Shown: positions 13,052-25,500 of the stretch, piece after piece
Position numbering within the stretch: the stretch's first letter is position 1
How the letters are laid out: each line of letters begins with the position of its first letter
From: Leptoclinus maculatus
Taxonomy: Eukaryota > Chordata > Actinopteri > Perciformes > Stichaeidae
DNA length: 64,000 bases
Assembly (NCBI GenBank): GCA_032191485.1
Contig: JAVDOI010000009.1
Coordinates: 23,516,343 to 23,580,342 of the forward strand
Direction: 5' to 3'
Notes under the pieces: model-generated
Told to the model about the DNA's origin: nothing
Seen by the model: the letters and a program-made list of their open reading frames with translations, nothing else
Databases searched by the model: none
Translations under genes and position numbers: made by a program

Positions 13052-16000
13052 GAGATAACAGGTGGTAAAAGTGTTTAAAATACAACACCCCCATACTCTT
13101 GTAAATCTGTCTATTAAATCAATAACAAAATTATTTGGATTGATATTTTTTGGTTTTGCTTGATGAGTATCACCTGCTTTATATAACGTATGAAGAATTC
13201 AGAACTTTATGTGAATCCACATTAATTCACTGCAGCTGAAGGTGATTTTTTATTTATTTTTTCTCCAGGAACAAGTTGGTCAGATTAAAGAGCGTTACGA
13301 CCATCGGATGCTGCTCAAACATATGCCTTCAGAGTTTAATGTCTTCCTGGACCACGTCCTGGCTCTGGACTACTACACCAAACCAGACTACCAGGTACAC
13401 ACTGGGAAGTGAACTGTGTGGTCTCTGCTTCAGGGCTAACAGCTTGGTTTGGATCCATGAGTATGTCTTGTTGTTTTGTTCCAGCTGCTGATGTCGGTGT
13501 TTGAGAACAGCATGAAGGAGCGAATAATCACCGAGAATGAGCCTTTTGATTGGGAGAAGGGAGGGGGTGATGTCACGCTGTCAACCAGTACCACCAGCCA
13601 ACCACAGCAAAACACCCGACCCACTGCCGCCATGGTGGGGTAAGAACCAGAACCATTAGCTGCATGAGAGGCTCCTCAAGCTGAAGCTTCACTTAAAGGA
13701 TCGGTCTGCTTCATTGTCACTGTCAAAAAGATGGGTCAAGAAACACGTCACGTTTGCAGCCAATATAAAACATGAGAAACACATACATCATATCACAAAT
13801 TATGTAAAAACAAATGTTAAAACACCCACATGAACTACAACCAAAGGCTCCCTGGATGGTAGAATATCTGTGTACACTTTGTTAAAACAGGCGAATGACC
13901 TTGAATACATCATATAATGAGTTTCTAAATTGTTTCTGAAACATCAGAGTCTCTTTTGTTCTCGGTCCACAGAGCCATCGTGACGTCGGTTCCTGGAGAT
14001 CTCCAGCGAGAGAACACCGACGACGTTCTGCAGGACGAACATCTCAGTGATCAGGAGAACGCCCCTCCGGTCCCGCCCAGCCGACCCCCCGGGGAGACGG
14101 GGGTCCCCAACGCCGGGGAGCTCGGAGAAGCCTGGGAGGACACGGACTTCAACCGCAACAGACTCAGGATCAGCCTGAACAAGGTTTGAACTGTTAAAGA
14201 ACATCTGGACTGATTGTTGTAAAGCTGAAATTAACCAAATATATCTACTGAAGTACTAACTAGAGTAGAGAGAAATATTGCACTTTTTATGGAATTATTC
14301 ATGGTATTTATCTCGACACTTTTAGCCCACAAAAAAACCCTTCTTTTCTAGAGTTACTACCTGAAGTGTTTAGATGGTCATTGTGTTGGACCATGAAACA
14401 TCACTTCCTGTCCTTCCTCAGGGGACTCAGGAGGAGGAGGCGAGTCGGGGGGCGTGTCCTGTGTCGACGGTACAAGGTGGAGTCCCCGAGTCCCCGACCG
14501 GTCAGGGTCGGTCCTTACGGTACCGTCGGGTCAACAGCCCCGAATCTGACCGTCTGTCTGCTGCTGAGGGCCGGGCCGACGCGTACGGACAGAGGTGATC
14601 TACAACATCAGAAAACACCGGAGGAGTATTTACAGACAGGAGACAGCTTTCTGTTTTTTTTTTTCAGTTAGATTCACATTTAGAAGTTAAAAAGTGAAAT
14701 CATCTTTTCTTTACTTTGGTTTACGACGATCTCATGTAGACCTATTGAAACACTTTAAACTTTCGTTGACAAGCTGTTACACATGACTTGGGTTTGCGTT
14801 TATTGACTTGGGACTTGACTTGGACTTATTTCAACCGACTTGAGATTTAGCTTTGATTCGATTTCGCTTCTATTGACTTGAGACTTCCTTTGACAAGACT
14901 TAGACTCAGACTTAAACTCAAAGACTTCTAACTAACCCTGGCTTGATTTGGTCTTGTCTCAACTGACTTGAAACTAACTGACTTGGACTAGCCTTCATTG
15001 ACTTGAGACTTGACTTGGACTTGGGAATTGATTTGGTCTTGTCTCAACTGATCACAAACTTAACTTGGTTTAACTGACCTGATTTGAGACTTCTTTTGGC
15101 GGGATATGAACTTGCCATCGAAGACTTGACTGGTCTTCTTCACTGACTTTAGACTTGACTTGGCTTTGCCCTCAAGAAATTGAGACTTGTCTCGGACTTA
15201 TCTCGACCGACCTGGGTGATGAATTTGAGCAAACAGCTGTGGAGGTCAAAGTTAAACTCTTTAGTGTCTTCCGTAGAGTTACCGTAACATTTCTCCGTGT
15301 CTTCATGTCTGTCTATGTGTCTTCCAGGTCCAGGATGGACATCCTCGGCTCTCCGTCCCGTCACGTCTACTCCTCCCAGCCGGCTCAGATGCTGTCCATC
15401 GACCCCGGTTGCCGCGGCGACCGTCAGGCCAGCGGCCGCCAGGAGGCGTCGGTGGCGTCGGTCGACCAGGAGGCGCACAGCAACGCCTTCATTCGCTCCG
15501 TCCCGCTGGCCGAGGAGGAGGACTTTGACAGCAAAGAGTGGGTAATCATCGACAAGGAGGCAGAGCTACGAGACTTCCAACCAACCACGTCGGGAACCAC
15601 CGACGAGGAGCCCGAGGAGCTCCGCCCCCTGGAGGAGCAGGAGGAGAGGAGGAGGCTCAGGGCAGCAGGTAGGAGCTTTTGTATACACCTGGAATCAAAA
15701 AAAGTCCTTGCAGGAGTAAAGGTGGCTGGATTCAGATTAAACAAATGGATTCTATACTGGATGTAGGTTTGATACATTGCTAAAGAAAAGTCAATTCTAC
15801 ATCTGGCAGGAACGGGTTTGATTATTAGTAAGTATAAAATGAATTGTTGATATTAATACAATTATTAATATCAATAGGATTATTAACATAGATTAATAAT
15901 GACGTGGCACGACCCTGGGATCAAGGACCAATAACCAAACTGTGGATTAAGTCTCAAAAGTGATATTCACTAAACATGTCAATAGTTAAAGTACTTTTAC

Positions 16001-16488
16001 ACATTTAACAGTGAAGGTTTGAATCCGAGGAACTGACCATAAAAACCAGCTATTACCACAACAGGAAATAGCATAACAACAGGGTTTATTTATCTTAACA
16101 ATACTGAGTAAAAATCAATAATATTATAAATCAACAAACATTCATTATATAATTTCAACCATACTAAACCTACAAGCAACAAACAAGCATGTGGCGAGGG
16201 GAGTGTGTGTGTGTGTGTGTGTGTGCACTTACCCACCTATCTAACAGTGGACGGCGTCCCAAACAGGGGACATTTTGGAGGTCCTCTGATTGTCATGCTT
16301 TAAATCAAGCTAAAATCATGTCTAAAACCCTCTGGTTTATTTTTAAAAATGTTAGTGTGTATGTGTGTGTATGAGGGGGAGGAGAGAGAAAGAGAGAGAG
16401 CAAGATGGCGTGAGTGCCACGCAAGGCTCCACAATGGAGGCCGTGCTTAACACAGCACGGGTCTCTACACTTATGAATGAGCGTAGAG

Positions 16489-16546
<58 letters not shown>

Positions 16547-19500
16547 TTGTGTGTGTATAAGTGTGTATGGGTTAGTAGGAAAAGAAGAGGAAAGCACTCA
16601 AAGTAGATCCTCACCACAGCAGTTGTGTACAGTTACTGTAACTTTATCACAAAGAAGGGACTGAGGTTACCTCCTGCAGCAATGTGGATTGCAATGGATT
16701 GCGCCCATGTTTATAGCCTTGGTGATGTCATGGCCGTGTCACAGGGACTCCCTGGGGTTCCCTTGGATCTCGTCCAATGAGGCACCAGTGTTGTGCTTTA
16801 AACCGAATCTCACACTTAGGTGAGATTTTTAACGCCTGATGGGGGTATTCTACGGTTTCATAGTTTAGGCTTTTATTTTTTACATGTAGGCCTCTCTCTT
16901 GTCCCAACAGTATCGTTTTCTTCAGCTGTACAAGAAATTTGTCTAAGTAGAATACATCCAATGTTTTAACTATCCAATCAAATATGACTCACCAAGATTA
17001 CCAGAATTTTGCTGCCAATGTCAGACACCTGAAAACATAGTTTGGTTGATACCGGCTCCATTCTACAAAGAGCCTGACAGCTACCTTTTGGGGGAAAGAA
17101 ACACTATTATGAACTAAGTTGAGTACATTTTCATCACAGCCCTTTATTGTGAAGTAGTATTAACCCTTACAGAGTGTAGCGTGGCGGACGAACAGCGTGC
17201 AATTTTACACTAATGTAACTTGCACAGTCCTGAAAAGTAGCTACTTGATTGGCAAAGCTTTCATTGACTGGTGGGCAGAACAGCTTTCTACCAGTAAGTC
17301 AGATGATAGGCGCAGGAGGTGTTTAGCCTAGCTTAGCACAAAAACGGGGGCAAGGAGGAACTTTTAGCCTAGCCCCTACTTCATCAACATATTAGTTAGC
17401 TAACAAGCTACTAATTTGTCCTTCATGCACTCAGGTAGTTTAGTTGACAATAGAGTTCGAACAGAGATCAACACAACGATTCGACTACGAGTTCAGGAGC
17501 GGTTCAGGAGTTCCCAGCACTTGTTCCTGCGCTAACTTCTGCTAAATCCTTGCTAGATTACTATTCCTACACCTGTTCAAAAAACATCGTAAAACATGTC
17601 AATTAGACAGTCTTGGAATTGTTGGAAAGTTCCTTTTTTGATGGAGCTAGGCTAACTAACATCTTTATTGTAGAACAGCACTAAAGTTACTTTCTGCTAA
17701 TTAATGTCAGACCAACATCAACCCTCTCAGAGTGACATTAGATTAATATTTATTTTAATGTAAATCATGCGTCAATACAAAATGTTTGCTTCAGTATCAA
17801 CCTTCAGTCTCTTGTAACTCTGGCTAACATTTTGTTTCCCTGCAGGAGTTGAGCTGGTGGTTCGTCCAAAGACCCACACCAGGGACAGCAGCCGGGGGAT
17901 GCTAACATTAACGGAGGAGGAGGCGTCGAGGAGGAGCGGCGGGAGCCCCGTCCAGTCGCCCTGTCACTCGCTGCCGTCGGGACGCCCCCGCCGGAGAGAG
18001 TCAGACCCCATTGGACCTCAAAGACCGGTAAGAGACCCAGCCAGCCAATCAGAGGAGAGCTCAGCTCTCCGATGTTGGCGGACAGATGAAGAAGAGGACG
18101 GCTGCTGTACAGATTCATCACTCTGATGACTGTTATACCAGACGCTGTCATACGGAGGCGCTCTGCAGCAGCTGCTCCGTCTCATTTATCTGTCGGTCAA
18201 CATGCAGCTTTAAGGACAAATCCAGCATGATCGGAGGTTCAGCTCATTTCCTGGTTCCCCCTCTTGCGTTTCCGTCAGTGCCAATGATTTCTGTGAGGTT
18301 TACAATCTGATCAAGGTATCACTAAACATTTTCAACAGTCTGTGCTGCAGATTCTACAGATACAGATGGAGTCGTGCTCAGAAAGTACGAAGGTTTGATG
18401 GTTTCTGATGAACTCATCCGGAAGTCTTAAGTCTTTCTTTTTTAAGCCAGTCCAGTAAGTCTTTAGTTCGTCTTTCTAATGAGCAAAAAAACCCATCTGA
18501 ACTTGTGCTGGATTTGTCCTTTTAAAGGTGTCACGGTAATGACAGGCATCTGAACATCTGTCACATGCAGTCGCTCTGTTCAACCAGCAGCAGCCAAAAG
18601 GTTCCTCTGATAGAATCAGTGTTCACTGACTTTCAGCAGGGAGAGATGGTGGTGAGATTCTGCATGTGATACTTAAATTGGTTGTTGCTCCACAGCAGGA
18701 TATTCTTCATGTTCTTTAGCTGAGGACATCGAATCGTTGCTCCCACATCGATGTTTACTGATAAATGTGGACAAGTTCTCTGCAACAGTTGAGCGCTGTG
18801 TGTATCATGAAAAAGTCATGATGTCATATTTTCGTCACAGAAAATTGCTGTTTTCTCACAGCAGGTTCAGTTTTTCCAGTATGTGTTCATACACAGTATA
18901 CGTATTAATAGTATATTTGAGGAATGACGTCTTATTTTTATATGAACTGCCTCATCCTACCAAATCATGGTAGGATGAGGCATTAGAGAGCCAAAGTCCC
19001 GTTTATTGACAAGAATAATCCCATATTCTCATATTGTTGTTGAAAAGTCTGCATCACGAGTGGACAGTAAAATGTGAAAATTAGAATTTAGTTTTGTTTG
19101 CATTCAGAAACACAGTATCCCATGAGTCTGTTGGCCTGCTGTCAAAGCCTCATGGGAGCTGTAGTTGCTGAATATCATGTTCAGATTTTTCTGCCCAGCG
19201 CAGTAGTAGGTCCTCATTTATCCTAAAATGTGGACAGAAAACTTCAGTAACACAATTTCAGATTCTTAGAAATAAAATGCGTTTAGTTTCAGATAGTGGA
19301 AAATGATCTTGGTCGAAGAGAAAGCTGGACTCTGTGTGCATTTTGAGGAATACACTTATTCACTTTCCTGCTGAGAGTTAAATGACAAGATTGATACCAC
19401 TCTCATATCTAGAAGATTAGCTTAGCATAACGACTGGAAACAGGGCAACACAGCTAGCTCACTTATTAACACAAATGAACGTTATATGTTGTTTGTTTAA

Positions 19501-22500
19501 TCCAAACACAAGTAGAACAACAAACCATATATAACTTGCTAATCGATGAGCTTCAGGGGCGCTGGTAGGTGGGTTATGTTACCATTGGACAGAGCTAGAC
19601 TAGCTGTTTCCAGTCTTTATGCTAAGCTAATCAGCTGCTGGCTGTAGCTTCATATTCACTGTGCAAACAAGAGAGAGGTATCAATCTGAACATCTGATTC
19701 TCAGAGAAAGAGGGACAGTCCATTGTGTCTGACTGTCTTTTGAGCTTTAGTGAGCTTTGCTGAGACAGTTCAGGTCAGTCGGGTTGTTTAATATCTAGTC
19801 ACTGATGGTGCTGATGGTTTGATTCTTCCTCGACTGCCTGTGACACATAACATCAGTTCTAACCGTTCAGCTGTGTTTTCCTCCGTCATTGTGCAGTTGA
19901 AATCGTTTCCATCTCTTTGCTTTTGCTCATGACTTTTGCTTTGGACCATTGTTTTATTCTGAAGGAGTGAATGAGAAACAGCAGTTCCTGTAGCCACGAT
20001 GTTTCTCTGTCGGGATGTTGACGCTGTTTTCATCTCCTGTTGTTCTGCTGTGTTTTCTCATGTTCTCCGACACGCTAGAGTCAAAAGGGGCGGTTTCACC
20101 ACCTGGTGTTACGCACAGTAAATGTTTACTCGGGTCACTTTTGGGGACATCACATAGATTTACATTCATATCCTGGAGACTAACCCTAACCTTAACCACT
20201 GACCCAAAAATCACCTTTTTCCAAATTAGGGACACAAAGCTTTTGTCCCCAATTGCATAAGCCGTCCCCAATTAACTGGTCTTTAGTCTGAAATATGTCC
20301 CCGAAGGTCAGGAACACACACACACACACACAACACACACACATACAGTTTTGGTGATTTTGTTCAGGTTGGTGGACTCTCAGGGTGGCAAATGCGTGGA
20401 GGTCGGGTGAAGGATTGACGTGTGGTGTAGCGGATTTGTCTTTCATGCAGGAGACTGGACTTGAAACAGACCTGAAATGAATTCTCACTTTTCTATTAAC
20501 CGTAACAACAATCTTTCCCGAACACTAATCATAACTTACCCATAGTTTATTGTCCATAAATCTTTCTCTAACCATAATGCAGCTGCCATGTTTCACATGT
20601 TGTAAGAAGTGAGAACTTAAAAACACTGACATTGGACGTTAAAAAGAAAAGAAGTGTAAGTTATGTAAATTAAAGTAAACCAAAGCTTTGCAGAAATGTC
20701 CAGTATCGACATTCTTTTCTGATGAAAGGTTTGTAAAGAAAAAGATGAAGAGCCTGATTTCTGTGTTTCCGTGTTGGTGAGATACAACAGATTTGTGAAC
20801 GAGAGCTGTGATGTGAATGATGTGTTGCACTATTTCTAGTGAGTCGGCATCTTTTACAGGCAAAATAACTTCAACATCTTCGTTTGTGTGTTCTGTGTTG
20901 AGAACATTTTTTTTAAATCAGTACAAAGTTAATTTAGAGAAAAGGAGGGGTTAGACAAAATAACAGAAACCCCTGATGGTCCAGCAGTCCGTCGTGATCC
21001 TGATTCAGGACAGTCACAGTCCAGTATCGGGGTTATGATGCACTTCTGGATGTTTCAGTCACTCAAAACAAACTCAGCAGGGGATCGGCAGGTTTCTTAG
21101 TGGCTTTGCAGACCGGAAAGTAATACGTAGATCTGGAGTAAAGTAACAAACAACACAGTTTACCCCGACCGAGAAAGGTTTCCTCCAATAAATCTGCCTT
21201 CTGAATTTCTGTTCATTCAGTGTCTCTCACTTAAACACCTGTGTGTCCTTGAGCTTTAACAAAACACGTGGAACGCATTTCCTCCCTCATAAAACATTTG
21301 CAAATCCGACATTTTTGAAAAATTTAAATCATGTGTTGTTTCCATCCATATGTACTTGCTAACAGTCATCTTTTCCACTGCCTTCGTTAGCGCATTACTG
21401 ACATTAGTGTGAAAGCATTTGCAGGAACATGCAGGTATTGGGGTCACCCACTGATAAAAGAAGAAACAGCTCCATAGCGCTCCTAGTGGTCAAGAAACGC
21501 TACATCGTAGCTTTAAAGTCAATACAAATGAGTCATGTAAAATCAAAGATCGTTTTATATCCTCCAGCCTGCACTGACAGTACGACAGTCACAAATCCTG
21601 AGCTTCTTTGAATTTACTTAAATGGAAGAGACCTTTCAGAGTGATTCACGTTTTTCCTACTTCACACCAACCTACATTGTTTCTTTCCCACTTTAAACGT
21701 TGCTAATAAGATCGTCTAGCGTGTGGTTGTTTTTTCAACATTCTTCCTTTGAGAAACTTGAGTGATAAGGCTATAATATAATAAGGCTGAATTGTCAGAG
21801 AGATGAACTCTAGCTTGCACTGAATTTAGGCGTTGGAAAACAACAGCTTTATTTACTTGGAACAAGGTTATACATTTCTATTTTTACCAATAAGTAATCA
21901 CACTTAACACCTTACCTACTTAGCTCATGTGTGACTCATAGGATTGAATTCAGGTTCATTAATTGGTTGTTCTCAGTTAATATTCAGCTGAAAGATGACC
22001 CGTTATATTTCTTCATGCACAGCCGCTGTATTCAGATCAGCTACATCGTGGAACATTTAAACATATGTTTAGTGATTCAAACGATACTTGTGAGGTAAAT
22101 ATTTTACGTGAATCCAGTAAATTCCTCTGAGTGTGCAGAACGGACCGTCAGAGGTTAATGTGGTTAATAATGTGAATGTTTGGTGTCGGGAGATTTGCAT
22201 TAAAATTAAAGATGATGAGAACTCTGAAGTCCAACTGAGAACCGGAAACTTAAATGTTTGTCATGAATACACGCCTTCACCTTCACAACAAGCTGTAACA
22301 TCCAGATAACTGCTCAGCCATCACTGAACACATACAGATCACCTGGACTGACAATGACAACAAGAAGTATTAAAATACTCTGCAATGTATGTGTGTGTCT
22401 GCTAGTGCCTGAAAGTGAAACGACATCTTCTTCGATCACTAAAAAGACCCTTTAAGAATTTATATATAATTTATACAGAGGGCCCAGAAGTCCCAAAATA

Positions 22501-25500
22501 AATGTTTTCTTTTTAATATGGCGTTCGCACAAGATAAGAAAGCAATTATCTTTCAGGGCGACTGGGCCTCTGTAAATTAAAGGTAATACAAATTAAATAA
22601 TTTGTCTAGGTTGTGCTTGTGTAGATATGAATATTAAATCAAAATGTTATTTTAGGACTAAATAATAAAAGGTTCTGAGAAACAAACAAGCGCTACGATG
22701 AAGGAAACAGCATCCTTGAGAACTTTGTTATGGGGGACCAAATCTGACTAAAAAACATTTTAAATGTGATAATTTGATCACAACACTAACAGTAAAAAGT
22801 GCTGCCAGCGCCCCCTGGAGGTAACAGTGTTCATTACAACCACAATATGGATAATGTAAAGTCTGTCCTCTGGGTGGCGCTACAGCAAAGATCATTTATC
22901 TAAGAAAATGTAAAGAAGGAGAAGGAATGAGATCATTTCATTACGGTATATTATTTTATTTGTGTGCGTGTGTGCTTGTGTATTTCTTGTTCAATTCTGT
23001 CCTGATGGTGGCGCTAGAGGAAAGGTCAGGGAAGTCACCATCTTAATATGCTCAGTTGGTTTCATGAAAAATTAATGTGGAATCAATGAATTTCGCATTC
23101 ATTTTACATTTTATTTAATTTTCCTGCAGAAGGATTTTTCTTTGTGGGTAATTAATTCATTATTTTCTTATTTTCTTTATTTCTTTACCCATTAATGCTT
23201 TTTCAGTTCAGTTCTACGTGTATGTGACCATTTGAGTTATTCATGCACTCATTTATTTATTTACTAATAAGTCAGGTTTGGTCCTCCGTACTTGGTGGCT
23301 GCTGTTTACAGGCTGGGACGTTATAACATCACCACTGATATTTCACTTTATCTGCAGCGTGCTGAAGCGTGTGCACAAATCCGTTTTTAGTAATATTTTA
23401 GCCAGCTCTCTTTATTTTCGTGTGACCGCTAGACTCAGAGCGAGCTCTCCGCCGCCAGCCATCGAGGACTGCCATTCACTTTTTTACTCTTCTCCAGTTC
23501 TTCCCCTCCCCCCTCCACATAACTACTGACGCCTTTGCCCCCAACCTATCGCTTTAAAAGTACACAGTATTTCGAGTTTGACTCACCTGAGGAGACAGAG
23601 AAAAGAGCGAGGGTGCCATTGGGACAACACAAGAAGAAATAAAGTGATGTTTCGGGGTAAGCACAGTTTAGGAATAGTCCTTTACCTCTGTTCTCTCACT
23701 CAGTTTCTGTTCCTCCTCTTCCTTTTCCTTCTGTTCAGACATACTTCCTTCCTTCTTTTTCCTCCGTCGTGTGTCTGTGTTTTGTGTGCTTGATGACTCC
23801 ATCTCTCTTTTGTGTTCCCTGTTTTGTTTTGTTTTTGCATCTCTAATGGTAATTCTTCCTTCAGAAGTCAAAAAAGCTGAAAGTGTCAGTTGTCCAGGCT
23901 CAGACTGTTGTAGACTAGTGAGCTACAGTATGTGCAGTGTTCGTGCTGGTGTGTCCTTTTAAACTGCTTTTTTTTTGTGGGGGAAAATAATTTCATCACC
24001 ATTTGTCCAGCTAGAGGGATGCTAGTCTGACCAATCTGGCAACCCACACAGCTAACAGTCTATTGGCTCAACTGTCCTGTTAACTTTTTCATAGCTTCTA
24101 ACTAGTATCTGATAGCTGTAACTGTAGACAGAGTGCCAGATTTACGCCAACACTCCCTCAGCTTCTCTCCCAAGACTCCACCCCTCGCAAACCTTTGACC
24201 AATCAGCTGAAGGCTTTAGATGTGTGAGAGCACCAATCAGCTCTCTCCTGTCTAACGCCTGGTCAGGGAGGGGAAGGAGACGAGGGAAGGAAGTCAAATC
24301 AGAGTGTTGGGACGTAGTTGTAGGAAAACATTAAACATTCAAATACATTTATACTTTATGAAGAGTTTTCCGCATGCTAACCTCCCTCCCTCTCTCTGAT
24401 TGGTCTGTTTTGCAGTTAGAAGAGGACAGACACCAACCGCGGCCTAATCAGCTGAGGAGGCTGGCCTCCTACGTCTTCTCCTCCTCCACCCTGGAGACGG
24501 AGCAGTATCCCCACGGAGGAGGCAGCTTCATCCAGAGGAGCCGCTCGGCCGAGAGCAGCCCCGCCCATATCACGGCCGCCAACGCCTCAATCCGGCGGCG
24601 GCACGCCGGCACCCTGCCGACACCTGGCAGCCCGCGGAGCAGACACTCGGTCCTGAACGTGTCGAGGACGCAGCTGCAGCAGATGTTAGCGAAGCTCATG
24701 AACAAGAACAACAACAGCTGAGAGGACTGAGAGACGGACTCAGAACATAAAAACACACACTCATGTAACATACACAAACACATAGACATGAAGTATACCG
24801 ATACACACACCTATATACACACACTCATACACATAAACATGGACAGACTGTATATGCAGAGTCGGTCAAACCAGTTTTGGGGCTCGGGGCAGAGTTCGGC
24901 CCCTCTGACTCCCACCCGCATCCTGACGTCCCAGCACTATTTTATTTCTATTTAGTGTTTACAAAGAGTCTGAAGTGACCAAAGAGACTTTTTAAATATA
25001 GATACACTCCCTGATTTAGTCAAAGCACCGCTGAATCCTAAAATAATTTGTTAAAGGGCCGGTGTGTAGCATTTTGGGGGATCTATTAGCAGAAATGGAA
25101 TATAATATTCATAACTATCTTTTCCTTAGTGTAGAAATCCCCTGAAACAAAAAACATTGCCCTTCATATCTACATAGGGAGCAGATCCTCTTCACATTGC
25201 ACCGTCATGTTTCTACAGTAGCCCAGAACTGACAAACCACCAAAACACTGGCTCCACAGGGAGCCTTTCACGTTTTTTTAACGTTGCCTTAAGGCCACGG
25301 TGGTTCTACGACACGCTTGTGAAACTGCGGTCACGTGAGCCACAGAGTGCAAAACCGTGGCACCGCCAGCCGTCGCCTGACCTCCGCTGCTCCTGAAGTA
25401 GTGTTATTATGGTCTGGATGGCTTCTGAGTGCAGCGTTATCACTGTTTTGAACTCGCATGTCACCGCATGTCTTCTTAAGGGAGGAGTTGTATTCAGCTG

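Larger units (their letters stand above)
18028..24415. other. ttbk1 intron 13 up to the alternative exon (6.4 kb)
   Basis: Apart from the hairpin and repeats listed separately, I see no coding. 22804-22822 holds GCCAGCGCCCCCTGGAGGT, whose reverse complement fits the CTCF core, and 'ggtggcgct' recurs at about 22875 and 23008. The acceptor tract of the alternative exon is at 24380-24415. Confidence 0.5.

Noticed and set aside
20195..20215. CTAACCCTAACCTTAACC-like wording, telomere-like
   Set aside because: Only a few degenerate units inside a dispersed repeat next to a CA tail.
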